Origin: Euptelea pleiosperma
Taxonomy: Eukaryota > Streptophyta > Magnoliopsida > Ranunculales > Eupteleaceae
Length of the DNA stretch: 64,000 nucleotides
NCBI GenBank assembly: GCA_035048495.1
Contig: CM068544.1
Coordinates: forward strand, 43,239,893 to 43,303,892
Reading direction: 5' to 3'
The notes under the pieces are model-generated. The model worked only from the letters and a program-made list of their open reading frames with translations. It was not told the origin of the DNA and did not search any database. This document shows positions 1 to 10,900 of this stretch, piece after piece (within the stretch, counting starts at the first letter, position 1; each line of letters starts with the position of its first letter). A program made the position numbers and the translations under genes.

Positions 1-460
1 TTAAATATTTACAAAGTTATGGATATTTTTGTAACTGCCAATATACTTTCAAACTTTAGGAATACCCTCTTAACCTAGTCCGACCTTTATTTATTTGAAC
101 ACCCGTATGCTTTCAAGCTCTAAAAATACCCTCTTTAACGTTGTACAATCGTCATTTGACTCGTGTTAAAACATGATATGCACCATGCATGTGCCCGTTA
201 ACGCACATATGAAAAGACTAAAATATTGCAGATACAATGTTAACAGCGCGTGATTCAAGTCCGTTTTAATTTGAGTCAATACTATTAAACTAGGTTAACG
301 GGTATGATAACTTTATCGGCTGTTATTTGTTCTTTTGTAAAACATTGAATACTGTTAAAATGCCGACATAACGATAACAACAACCAATATAACTGTCATA
401 ACGGCTTTATAATAACTATATATAATATAGTTTTTTTTTTTGCATCCAATTGTTATACCT
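1..460. other. AT-rich intergenic DNA, no gene seen
   Basis: I see no coding potential here. Between about 300 and 420 there are short CGTTATAAC-like words of the kind that recur at 31.2, 32.2, 35.7, 62.0 and 63.2-63.9 kb, so this is probably a decayed piece of that repeat family. Confidence 0.4.
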
Positions 461-749
461 GGTGGTGGGGCTCGCATGGTGATCATTTTGAACAATCCAA
501 CTGTATTCTGTGGAGACCATCCTTAATTACGAAAATTCAGTTCATTTTGACATTTATAACCTCATGAAATATTGACTTGAATTTGAGAAATCCCGACTAT
601 CCAATCAAACCGTTAATTTAGATCATTTTTTTATATGGTTTTCAATCTCAAAATTGTCTGATGTTTGGTGATGATCATCATCATGACAAGTACAATGCAA
701 TATATATTGCTGGATTGTCCAACATGATCTCCATGTGGGCCCCACCATC
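461..749. mobile_element. MITE-like inverted repeat
   Basis: The left arm (461-499) and the right arm (711-749) are imperfect reverse complements over about 39 bases: the left begins GGTGGTGGGGCTCGC and the right ends GTGGGCCCCACCATC. The internal sequence has no gene; small reading frames on both strands are by-products of the arms. A right-arm relative occurs at about 16,760-16,800. Target duplication was not resolved, so the superfamily is uncertain; Mutator-like is possible. Confidence 0.5.
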
Positions 750-924
750 GACTGTAAGAATATTGTGTAAGAAATGGGTTTATAGGTATGAATATATATA
801 TTTATGTATTCAAATTGCAAAAAAAAAAAAAAAAAGAAAGAAAGAAATGGCTATGAAATTATTTAGAACTATGATAATAATTATTCAAAAAATTTGATAT
901 ATAACTTATAGACATTTGTGATTT

Positions 925-1174
925 TCAACAAAGAGTGGTTGAGATCTTATCCTCTAAATGGATGGTGGATCTTAGCCACTCACACCCGATTTTGGCAAAC
1001 GTTTTGTCAAATAGTGTCATGGGCATGGACCACCCACTTATACCCCCTCTTATAAATTTCAACAAAGAAGGGCTGAGATCTTATCTCTCAAATGGACGGT
1101 GGATCTTAGCTTCTCACACCTGATTTTGGCAAATGCTTTGTCGGAGAGTGCCGAAGGCACATGCCACCTACTAA
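925..1174 (+). mobile_element. Miniature Helitron remnant with two internal units
   Basis: This is a 5'-truncated member of the mini-Helitron family that recurs at 2.5, 29.1, 29.3, 30.8, 31.1, 31.5, 31.9, 32.0 and 32.4 kb. It has two copies of the unit that runs from CAACAAAGA..GAGATCTTATC to the ACTCACACC and TTTTGGCAAA words. It ends with the hairpin GTGCCGAAGGCAC, then ATGCCACCTACTAA; CTAA fits the Helitron CTRR rule. The short reading frame crossing it is not a gene. Confidence 0.5.
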
Positions 1175-2526
1175 TATCTAAAAAAATATATATTTTTTTT
1201 TGAAATCCAACTCCAACGGGTCTCTATATCCTGCTCTAAATTTGAACTCATACCCTCATATCTATTTGTGACTTCAAATACAGAGATCTCTATTCTTTGA
1301 CTCTAAATATAGAGATTTACTTTTTGTTTTTCTAAATTTTTATCTTTATCCTTTTAATAACTTTTTAAAAAAAATTAAATACCTTTTGTGTCATGTTGGC
1401 TCCAAACATATTTTTTTTAAAGATGGCCTGGTTGTAGTTAAACACTTTTTGAATGGTGTCTCTATCTTCAAATTTGAAGAAGATTATTTTTGGAAAACAA
1501 AATTTGAAGACGCTGATAGAAGTTGACCCATTGTGACGTGACACATTTTACATTTTTTTTCTAAAAAAAGTAAACAATTATCTCCATATGGAATTGTGTC
1601 AACTCATATTTGACAAAAATACCCCTCTAATAAAACTATCCTTATTTGTCTTTTCAAAATTCAAAATGTAAAGTGAGAAGGGGCATTGTTGTCAGAATTG
1701 AAAAAATCATTTCTTATTTTTATGCAAATAAGGATTTTTTTTAGATTTTAAGTTTCTATCTATTTCACACAAACTTCACTAACCATTTATTCAATAGGCA
1801 TATTGAAATCTCCAAAACAGTCAGGTGCATTGCACAGCCCCTTCACCCGTGGCCGTTATCGTTATAACTGGTGAACAATTATGATAATTTATATGAAAAA
1901 TAAAATATAGTTTGTGTGGGAGTGTGAGTAAACCAGATGATCTTACTCTGGCATGAAATGATTATATCTAGGTAGACCCATATTCAAATCTGACTTTGAA
2001 CATGAGATCCAAACCCGAATCCATATCCTTTGATCCATATTCAACCCAAGACCCGAATAAAAGGTTAATGCTATTTTATGATAAAGATATAAAAAGGATT
2101 CAATACTACATACCAAAGACTAGATCCAACTCGATCCTAACGTCTAACCATAGTTAGCAAATTTCCGTTTAAAATCCATCATTTTGAAAAAAAAAAAAAA
2201 AAAAACTTAATCTTTTGAAGAAAAAAAAAAGTTTCAAATCATGGTGTTTTCAAAACATTGCGAAAGAGCACAAAATAAACATTTTCGTTATTTTAAATTT
2301 TTTTCTAAAAATCTCATGAATAAAACTCATTCTTATTTTAAAAATATATTTCACCATTTTGTATGTTTTAAAAATATTTTTAGAAGAGATTAACAGATTC
2401 CTATGTATCTGGAGACTTTTGATAAATGAGAAATATTTTTGAAAATTATTAGTGTTACGTATATTACTTAGATTTAAGGGAAATATCATATAATTTTGGT
2501 TATAATTTATTTATATTACCACCCAA
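1175..2526. other. Intergenic DNA, no gene seen
   Basis: AT-rich sequence with homopolymer runs (for example A-tracts near 2,190 and 2,220). No reading frame looks like a protein and no repeat boundary could be fixed. Confidence 0.4.
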
Positions 2527-2853
2527 TCTATATAACAAGTCACAGTGGTTGTGTCCCCACTTATACCCCCTCTTATAGGTTTCAATAAAGAAGGGCCGAG
2601 ATCTTATCTCCCGACTGGATGGTGAATCTCAGTCAATTACACCCAATTTTAGTAAACACTCTGTCAAGGAGAGCCATAGGCACAGGCTAACAAGTGACAA
2701 TGTTTGTCTCCCCACTTACACCCCCTTCTTATAGGTTTCAATAAAGAAGGGCCGAGATCTTATCCCCCAACTGGACGGTGGATCTCATCCACTCACACCT
2801 GATTTTGGCAAGCGCTTTGTCGGGGAGTGCCGTGGGCACAGGCTACCCACTAG
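2527..2853 (+). mobile_element. Miniature non-autonomous Helitron with internal tandem duplication
   Basis: The 5' end is TCTATATAAC after an A. The 3' end is the perfect hairpin GTGCCGTGGGCAC (5-bp stem, GTG loop), then AGGCTACCCACTAG, followed by T. This is Helitron structure: 5' TC, 3' hairpin, CTRR, A/T target. Two tandem units of about 150 bp fill the element, each with CTTATAGGTTTCAATAAAGA and AGGGCCGAGATCTTATC; the first has a degraded terminus near 2,690. No protein is encoded. It lies about 1.3 kb upstream of the predicted transcription start of the ROS1-like gene. Confidence 0.7.
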
Positions 2854-4090
2854 TCTACGTACATTATGGGCATATGCATATATGTATACATTTTTTTAGT
2901 ACGTATTTTCGGACTAAATAAGTATTAAACTCGAAGTCCTCACTTATCGATTTTTGACTTTCTCATCCTTTTGACCGCCTTTTTGACGCCGTTTTTTTTT
3001 TAACCCAAATCGTTTTAAACTCGCGTTTTTCAATGGACGAATTTTGCCCCTTAACGATTTGCTAATTATTTGTCTAAATCAAGATCCGAACCTTATTTGG
3101 GTCAACTCCACTATACCCATATCTGACCCATTTATATATAAACAGATCATGTTTGAGAGATCCAGATTCCAAACCCACAAAATACTGATTTAAATCGGGT
3201 CGAATCTCGAGACAGATCCACCAATTTCAAGCTCAAGATCTTACCATCAAGCTAAACGATGGCAGTTTGACAATGCCCATGACTCCGAACGGTCCAGATC
3301 CAAGAATGTATGGGCCTCATTACCAACCCATATCTCTTATATATCCTAGAAACGAGTGGTAGAGCTTAGAAGTTCAAAGAAACTTCAAACGCTTTTGCAT
3401 GATCAAATACGGTAAATGAGAAATCATTGCCGTCGGATTATAATCATCAATGGCTATAAAACTACAGCAAGACCGTCCACAGAAGTGATAACATCTCCTT
3501 ACCGTCAGATGGAGATCAAACAACCATAAAGATGTACTAATCAAACCCTCCATAAACACTCTAAAAGAAAACGACAATCCATATTCATTCACTAATTTAT
3601 TAAACCACCTGTTGGGATGGCGTGCATCATTGTACCACCGCAGGGGGACCACCTACGGCGAGACAGATCAGCTCCGTCAAAGGACTCGTCCGCGAGAAAG
3701 GTCAACAAATAAATGTGCGTCCACAACAATATATCTCGATAGTATCGCGACTAACGGGTTTATGTAACGGCGTTATCCTTGATTCCATTATTGACAAGTG
3801 ACACCCTACCAGTAACCAAGTGTCGAAAGAAGGTCGCCAAGTTAGCAGCTTTGGTTTTTCTGTTCGATCACGTGTTTGAGTCTAGCATCGACGCCTCACA
3901 CGCCGCGTCTTCGGGCTTCATCTCCTTCTCTCTCTGTCTCTCTTTATGTAAGGACCTTATCTTTCCTAAAGAATTACAAAGAAACCAGGTAAATACCGTA
4001 AACTATCCAAGTATTAGGTGACACGTTATACGTATTAGTAGAGTATCTAGCATAATGTTATCAGTTGAAGAGAGAGAAATTTGATGTTTC
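2854..4090. promoter_or_regulatory. Upstream region of the ROS1-like gene
   Basis: No protein gene is supported. A minus-strand reading frame at 3,374-3,652 resembles no family I know. The segment lies between the mini-Helitron and the TATA-like word at about 4,097, so it is the likely promoter region. No specific operator could be recognised. Confidence 0.35.
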
Positions 4091-4096
4091 CTAGAC

Positions 4097-4104
4097 TTAT
4101 ATAC
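4097..4104 (+). promoter_or_regulatory. Candidate TATA box of the ROS1-like gene
   Basis: TTATATAC lies about 30 bases before a pyrimidine-rich run (4,125-4,145), a common plant arrangement in which transcription starts just after the TATA word. The call rests on position only. Confidence 0.35.
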
Positions 4105-4225
4105 ATCTAAAGACTCCCAATTTACTTTTTCTTTTTCTCTCTCTAAAAGACTCTGTTTGGCTGTGTGACCTTCGAAGATCGATTCCGGTGGCATTGACTA
4201 CAATCTCCGGTACGTAACGGGACCG

Positions 4226-4705
4226 GTGAGTTCTTCGCTTGGATTTCCTACTTATTACATTTTTTATTTTTTATTTTTTATTTTCTGTTCTATCTTTCTA
4301 TCTCTGGTATCTGTTGAGGAACTACATGAAGAAATATATCTTCCGAGATCACAGGATTTTATGAAGATTCTGGGTTGTTTTCTGCGTTTCTCTTGAAGCT
4401 TGAGATCCAATTTCTCTTTTTCTGAGATTCAACGAAATTAAAGGCCTTTTATTGTTTTCTAATTATTGGATTTTTTGGGTTTTTATTGTGTTTCTATTTT
4501 TTCCTGTTTTTTCCGTGTTTAACCAGAGGTGGTGGAGATAGCTGGTGTGTGATTATTGGAGATCTGTTGGTTTAAAGTGGTCATTTAGTGTGATTTCACA
4601 GCATTCTATTCTCCCTTTGGATACTCTGGTTTTCCGCTAAAAAAAAATGCCTTTTTTTTTTATTTATCTGTTCTGGTTTATGTTGAGCTTCTCATACTTG
4701 TGCAG
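4226..4705 (+). other. Candidate 5'-UTR intron of the ROS1-like gene
   Basis: A strong donor (GTGAGT at 4,226, with a second option GTACGT at 4,210) and a good acceptor (TTGTGCAG ending 4,705) bracket a T-rich segment with intron-like composition. Leader introns are common in DEMETER/ROS1-family genes. RNA evidence would settle which donor is used. Confidence 0.45.
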
Positions 4706-4790
4706 GAGATTTTGATGTTCGTTTCTCTACAGCTCTCAAAGATTGGGATTTAAAACATTTTAGGGGATTTTGGCAGGGTGGGTTCAGACA

Positions 4791-4886
4791 ATGGGGTTTG
4801 AAGTGGAGAAGAATATACAGAGAAATCGTAGTTTACGCGCAAATTTACCCTGGAGGCTTAAATCACAGCTTCCTATTGAGAATTGA
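4791..4886 (+). other. Upstream open reading frame in the ROS1-like leader
   Basis: An ATG at 4,791 opens a 31-codon frame ending TGA at 4,884-4,886. This is 67 bases before the main ATG at 4,954 and in a different frame. A scanning ribosome would meet it first, so it could lower or regulate translation of the demethylase. Whether it is in the mature mRNA depends on the real transcription start and leader splicing. Confidence 0.4.
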
Positions 4887-4953
4887 TTCCTGTCGAACGA
4901 GTGAGAGCAGAAGAGTGAAAGATTTGATTTTTACGGGTCCCTGGAGTCAAGAA

Positions 4954-7900
4954 ATGGACTTCGGCAGAGGGTTTTCGATTCGGGAAGAGAAAGAGTCCCA
5001 AATTCAGGGCCCTTGGATTCCTGTGACCCCTGCAAAGCCCATTCCAACAAGACCTCAGCCAATATCTGGAACCAGACAGGGCAACCAGCTGAGTAGAGCA
5101 CATTGGTTTGATTCAGTCGGGTTTCCAGCTGGATTCCACCAAGAAACTCCGACAACTTCTAATGGAGTGACTGCATGTCTTAATTCGATGGGTTCTGTTG
5201 ATCAGAACAGAGGTATTAACAATTGGGAAGCAGCAGCGTTGGCTACAAAAAGCAGGGGTTCTGATCACATCATTGGCTCAAACACACAGGTTTTCAGGGA
5301 GGAAACCGGGTGGAACAATATTCCTTTCGTGAACCTCTTAGCTCTTAACGGGATGGTTTCTGGGAATTCAGCAGCTTCTGCAACTGTAACACAACGAGGG
5401 AGCAACATTGCAGCTAGTGGCCATTTCTTTCCAATTTCATATTCTCAGATCGATGGTAGCCAGCAACAATCCAACTCTGCGGGCATGTTGCTCGCCAACC
5501 AAAATTTCTCAATCAACTCGAACCTGTGGAACAACAGCAGCTGCCCACCCCAGATACCTCAGTGTGAGTGTTCATTGCTCTGCTTTTTAATTCCTTGACG
5601 GTGACTTCTTGAGAAGTTCCTTTTCCCACTCTTCCACACTTTAGAATAATTAATGGATAGTGAATTGCTCACAATTTGAATCGTTTGATCCATCTAATTA
5701 GCCACACAAATTTTAATAAACGACATTACTATATTGCGTTGAAATATTTGTTTTCCTGATTGTTGATAAACAATATACTGTAATTCTACAGATGGATTTC
5801 CAGTTCCTTACCATCCCACATACAATCTTAATTCTCCGCCCAGGACAATAGCTGGTCCAGTCTCAAACGGGGCTGTAACATTCCAGGTTGCACCTGTAAC
5901 ACCAGGTCAGGGCCAGAAAGTGCAGAACGACCGGCCTCCTGAAATAGCAAATATTTACCTAGATGAAAGATCAAATCAAGAAAGGGATAAGCATCAGGAT
6001 GCAGTCAATTCTACAGGGAACAAATCAATTGAGCCCCATTCCAAAGAATCACTCTTACAGGCAGTGGTGGACTCATCGTCGGCCGCTCTTTCTACCCCAT
6101 TAAAAGAAAATTACTACCCTAACGGGGGAGAAGAACACGGCATTGACCTGAACAAGACACCAGAACAGAAGCCTAGAAAGAAAAAACACAGGCCAAAAGT
6201 TGTCAGAGAAGGCAAACCCAAAAGAACTCCTAAGCCTGTGACGCCCAAGCAGACTGGAACAAAAGAAAATCCATCTGGGAAGAGGAAGTATGTACGGAAA
6301 AAGGACATCAGAGCCTCAAACACTCCCTCAGAAGATGTAGTGGGGGAGATTACAGATCCAATGCACAAGGATGCTGGTAAATCATGCAAGCGGGCTTTGA
6401 ATTTCGACTTCGAAGGTCAAGCAAGAGATGGAATCCATGGCACAACTATGGGTCATCAGGAGGGGCAACTCCACAGCAGTGTTGACAGCTCTTCGTGCGG
6501 GTTGGCTGTTAATTTCAATCCAGAATCCCAAGGCCAAAACTTACGCCCTGAGATTAACTCTGGAACCAGATCAACTCTGCAGCTTGCCCAAGGTCTGGAG
6601 GTGATAGTAGAAAATTCGCCAGCAGGCATCGCATTCGACCTCAATCGGATTCTGGATGACTACTTATCATTGCCTGAAAAACCAGGGCCTACCACCCCCC
6701 CACCTACAAGGAAAGACCCACCAAGGGAAAATTTGAAGATCCTCACCAGGAATAGAAACGACACAGCAACTGCAGGTGCCAGTTTGAACAGAGGAGAAAC
6801 TGGTTATGCTCCCACCCATCAACACATCCATGCAGAGGGAATTGGACACACTCTCATCCCAACCGAGACTGCCTGTGACAACCATAAGAATGATTTGCCA
6901 TCCATAATGCAGAGCGACATTCAATTAATATCCAAAAGCCGAAATGATTCAAATTGCAGCCATGTACCATTGGCCGAGAGTGAACAAGCAAGGGGATCCA
7001 AGAGAGGATATTGCCATACCATCAATGAGACGCATCTCCGCTCCATGAATTTGATTGGGGCCCATTATAATTCTTTGCAAGTCTACCAGGAGATATTTCG
7101 AGGAAACGAATACCATAGAAACGGCAGCAGCCTTGGCTTACATTTTCCAGAAATTTACAAGAAAAAGAGGACAGAGAAGGGCCAAAATACAGTCATATCC
7201 AGCACGTTATCTTCTCTTGCACCAGCCGTGGGAGATGATGCAAGACAAGCGACGGCATGCAGTGTGAATGATGCGACCGCCAACTTTCTTGCATCACAAC
7301 CCAACAGTAGAGGATCGACCCTTCAGTTCGATAATTTTGATGGCACAAAAAACCTTAAGAATGGGGCTAGTAATTCTGTACACATGTACCCTCAATCAAT
7401 GGCTGCAGGACACAAATGTCGAGTGCAAAGTATTCCTGCAGAACTGCTTTCATGCATTGAATCACTAAGTGGGTCCACCCCTAATAAACTGCAGGCTTCC
7501 GAGACTATGCTGACCTTTGGCCAGGCAGAAAGGAAGACAAAGAAGAGAACAAAGGGACCTACTCGGGTACGTGACTTGGCCTCCCTAACTGCCATTGCAG
7601 AATGTAACAAATTCCTGTCAACTCCCAAAACAGCATCAACATGCAGTGATAGACAAGGAATTGAGATTTTACATGGACCTCAGGCCTGCATGGAAGCCCT
7701 AGCTGCAGATAACCATGCAAAGATGGCAACGAAGAAGCGGACTAAGAAGGGAACCACTCTTGTCAATTCGGTGTCCAACTCCAGTGCAAATGAAGCGTGC
7801 CTGCAAAAGCATGAGGTTTCTGTATATGCTTATCACCAATCCTCATCCAAATCAAGAGGTATTTATCCTTGGGCATCTATTGACTTAATTGCATCTTCAA

Positions 7901-10900
7901 GAAGCTCACATTTTTTAACAATCTATTCCTCACAAACAAAAAAAGTGATATTACCAACTTCTCTGGGACATTTGATGCAGGTCCATTAGAAGTAACACGT
8001 CCGTTCAATGTTCCTATAGATGAGCTTGTTCAGAGATTAAACCGTCTAAGTATCAATGAGTGGAGCAACGCACTGGTTCCATTTGGTGGAGATGGTTCAA
8101 TGGTTCCTTACGAGGGGATGTTTGATCCTACCAAGAAACGGCGTTCACGGCCCAAAGTTGACCTTGACCCAGAAACAGATAGAGTATGGAAGCTTCTGAT
8201 GGGGAAGGAGGTAACCGAAGGTGTTGAAGGAACAGATGCAAATAAAGAAAAATGGTGGGAAGAAGAAAGGCGAGTTTTCCGTGGACGGGCAGACTCATTC
8301 ATTGCCCGTATGCATCTCGTCCAAGGTATAAAAACAAGTCCTATACATCTTTGCTCTTAAAATTTTCCAATCCTTATAAGATGTGTACTGCACTGCACAT
8401 TTCTTGTCTGGAATGGTGCATGCGTACTGTAGGGTAATACTTTTTGGTTACTTTAATCTGGGATTGAGCCTTTGACCTTAGGATTGCCCTTTGTAGGTTT
8501 ATGATTTTGTAGCCTCAACTAGTAAAAGAATGAAGCTAAACAATGCCAGCTCCCCAAGCCACCCGCATTAAAATAAATAAAGCAGCATTAGATATAGAAG
8601 GGGGGAAAAGTGGAAAAAATGACGAGACAGCATCCATTGTTAGAGGTACAAGCAAAAACCCAATTAGTTTTTAAAATTTAGGATGTTCACATGAAGAAGA
8701 AAACGATTCAATTTATAACCTACATCAACAAAAAGGGGGAAAAATAATAAACTCAATCAGCCCTGAGTTGTACATTTAAAAAATGATTAGCACTTTACTA
8801 AAAAGAAATGACTGAAACCTTTCAGTGTGTAATAAACCTGAAAGCTCTCCAAATATACATTACAATAACGGTATACAAAACAAACAAAGAAATGAAGCGG
8901 TTTTGATACTTCTAACCCTGAAACCAATTAATTAGCAACTAATAAAGCTCAAAAAACATAAAAAAGGATTGGACTACCTGAAAATGCTCGAGCAGTTTAT
9001 ACCTAGATAATCAGTTTACTACAAGCATATGCATGATTGGTCAAATCATCATGTGCCTAAATATTATAAAATCGGAGAAAAGAAACAAACCCAACAAACA
9101 CTGGTTCCATTTCATTTTTTCACAGGAAACTTGACAGCTTTTCTGGGACACTGTTTCAGAAGACCAGTTGTTTATGGTTTTAATCATGTCAGCCGATTAA
9201 AAATCTTCACAAATTCTTTTCACATGAATCGTGATGTGTTGTTTCAAGCTCATTCTAGAGTGTTACACGCATATTAACTAACGAAGGATATGGTCCTGGA
9301 TAGAATGGGATGCAGAGCAGGATTTGGGGCATAGGCTCAGATGATAATAAATTTCAAGGCAAGAAAACTCCAAATTGTCCTTACTTTTCATGGCTATCTA
9401 GGGCACTATCCTTGCATAACATTTTGCTTAGGTTTGTATCAAGAATGAACATACAGACCAGGAGTTCGAGTTAGCATTCACCAGCAAACATAAAGAATGT
9501 GCGCTTGCATGTTATTAACAGGAAAATAACACTTTGCAGGGGATAGACGCTTCTCAAGGTGGAAAGGATCCGTCGTGGACTCAGTAATTGGAGTCTTCCT
9601 TACTCAGAATGTCTCTGACCATCTCTCAAGGTAAGCTAAATTTTCTATGCCAGCTGTTTGAAAAAATGATAGTTGAAGAATGCCAGAACGGCCAGACTCT
9701 CTCTCTCTCTCATATTTTCTACTTCCTTCACAGCTCTGCCTTCATGTCCCTTGCTGCACGATTTCCCCTTGAGTCCACGAGCAACAACAGAACGTGTAAT
9801 GAAGAGGGAGCAAACATATCTCTTGAAGAGCCAGAGGTGTCCATACTAGACTCAGATGTTACCATCAAATGGCACAAAAAGATTTCAAGCAAACCAGCCT
9901 GCGACCAAGGCTCTGTGACGCATCATGAAGCTGATCACATAGAAGAAAAGGAAATCACCAACAGCAATGAATCATTGGGAAGCAATATGGAAGACTTAGG
10001 CTCGGCAGACATTTCAAAAGGCAAGCAATTAGTTGCATGCAAAAGTGGGCTAGAAATGTGCCATGAATCGCCGGAGAACAGAATAGACAACCTGACCACA
10101 GGGACAGGGTGTGCAAGTTTGGTAGAAGCTGAGGACAGGAGGGCACTGAAAGATGTAGTTTCATCTCAGAACTCCGTTGTTTCATATCAAAAGTCTGTAG
10201 ACTCATCCTCCATACTTCAAACAGCGGAAGGATCCATGACCACAGGAATACGAAGAGCAAGTTTGGTAGAAGCTGAGGACGGGAGAGCATTGGAAGATGT
10301 AGTTTCATCTCAAAATTCTGTAGACTCATCTATCCTTCAAACAGCTGAAAGAATTGGATCATGCTCAGATTCCAACTCAGAAGCAGAAGATCTGATAAAT
10401 GGGTGTAAATCCAACAGTTTCAAGGGTTCTACTTCTTTCATGGAGCTTCTACATATGGCAGGTACCACCATGTTGCAGGAATATTATAGTCCTGGAAGTG
10501 GGAGCTTGTCACTAAATGTGAACTCCATAAGTGGTCATTGTCAATCAGAAGGTGTGGAGTCCGTCAAAAGAAGATCAAGCTCGAACAAAGTAGATGGCCT
10601 GAAAGACTCACTTCCCATCTACTCATCCAACTCCCATCTCCCTCTTACACGAACACCCATTATCCCTTCCAGTAATTATCGTTTGCACATGACACCAGAC
10701 TCGGGAATACTGGAAGTGGAGTGCTTGGAAGTGCTGGGAGAAGAAAGTGGAATTTCTTTGCCAACTAGTGCTTCTGAAATCAGAGAGACAAAAGATATTG
10801 ACTCTATTAGCAAAAGAAATGGCCCAATGGCAGAAATTGTAAGTCAAACTACAGCTCAACAGAAGATGCCATCAAATGCTCAAGCAACATCCACAACTGA

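Noticed and set aside
3374..3652. 92-codon minus-strand reading frame
   Set aside because: No recognisable domain or neighbouring exon; it lies in the promoter-side intergenic region and its composition is not protein-like.
4798..4953. Earlier in-frame start for the ROS1-like protein
   Set aside because: The extended frame opens at a TTG, not an ATG; the first in-frame ATG is at 4,954 and gives the N-terminus expected of the family.
7859..7980. Read-through end of the large ROS1-like exon 2 (stop at 7,989)
   Set aside because: The segment is an intron (GTATTT...GATGCAG); splicing restores the conserved frame into the next exon, whereas the read-through sequence has no family similarity.
9588..9733. 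Start of a separate protein at 9,588
   Set aside because: This part of the open frame covers exon 4 in the wrong frame and intron 4; the real coding frame there reads DRRFSRWKGSVVDSVIGVF.
9955..10329. 124-codon minus-strand frame opposite ROS1-like exon 5
   Set aside because: It is a shadow of the coding exon and repeats because the exon contains an internal duplication.
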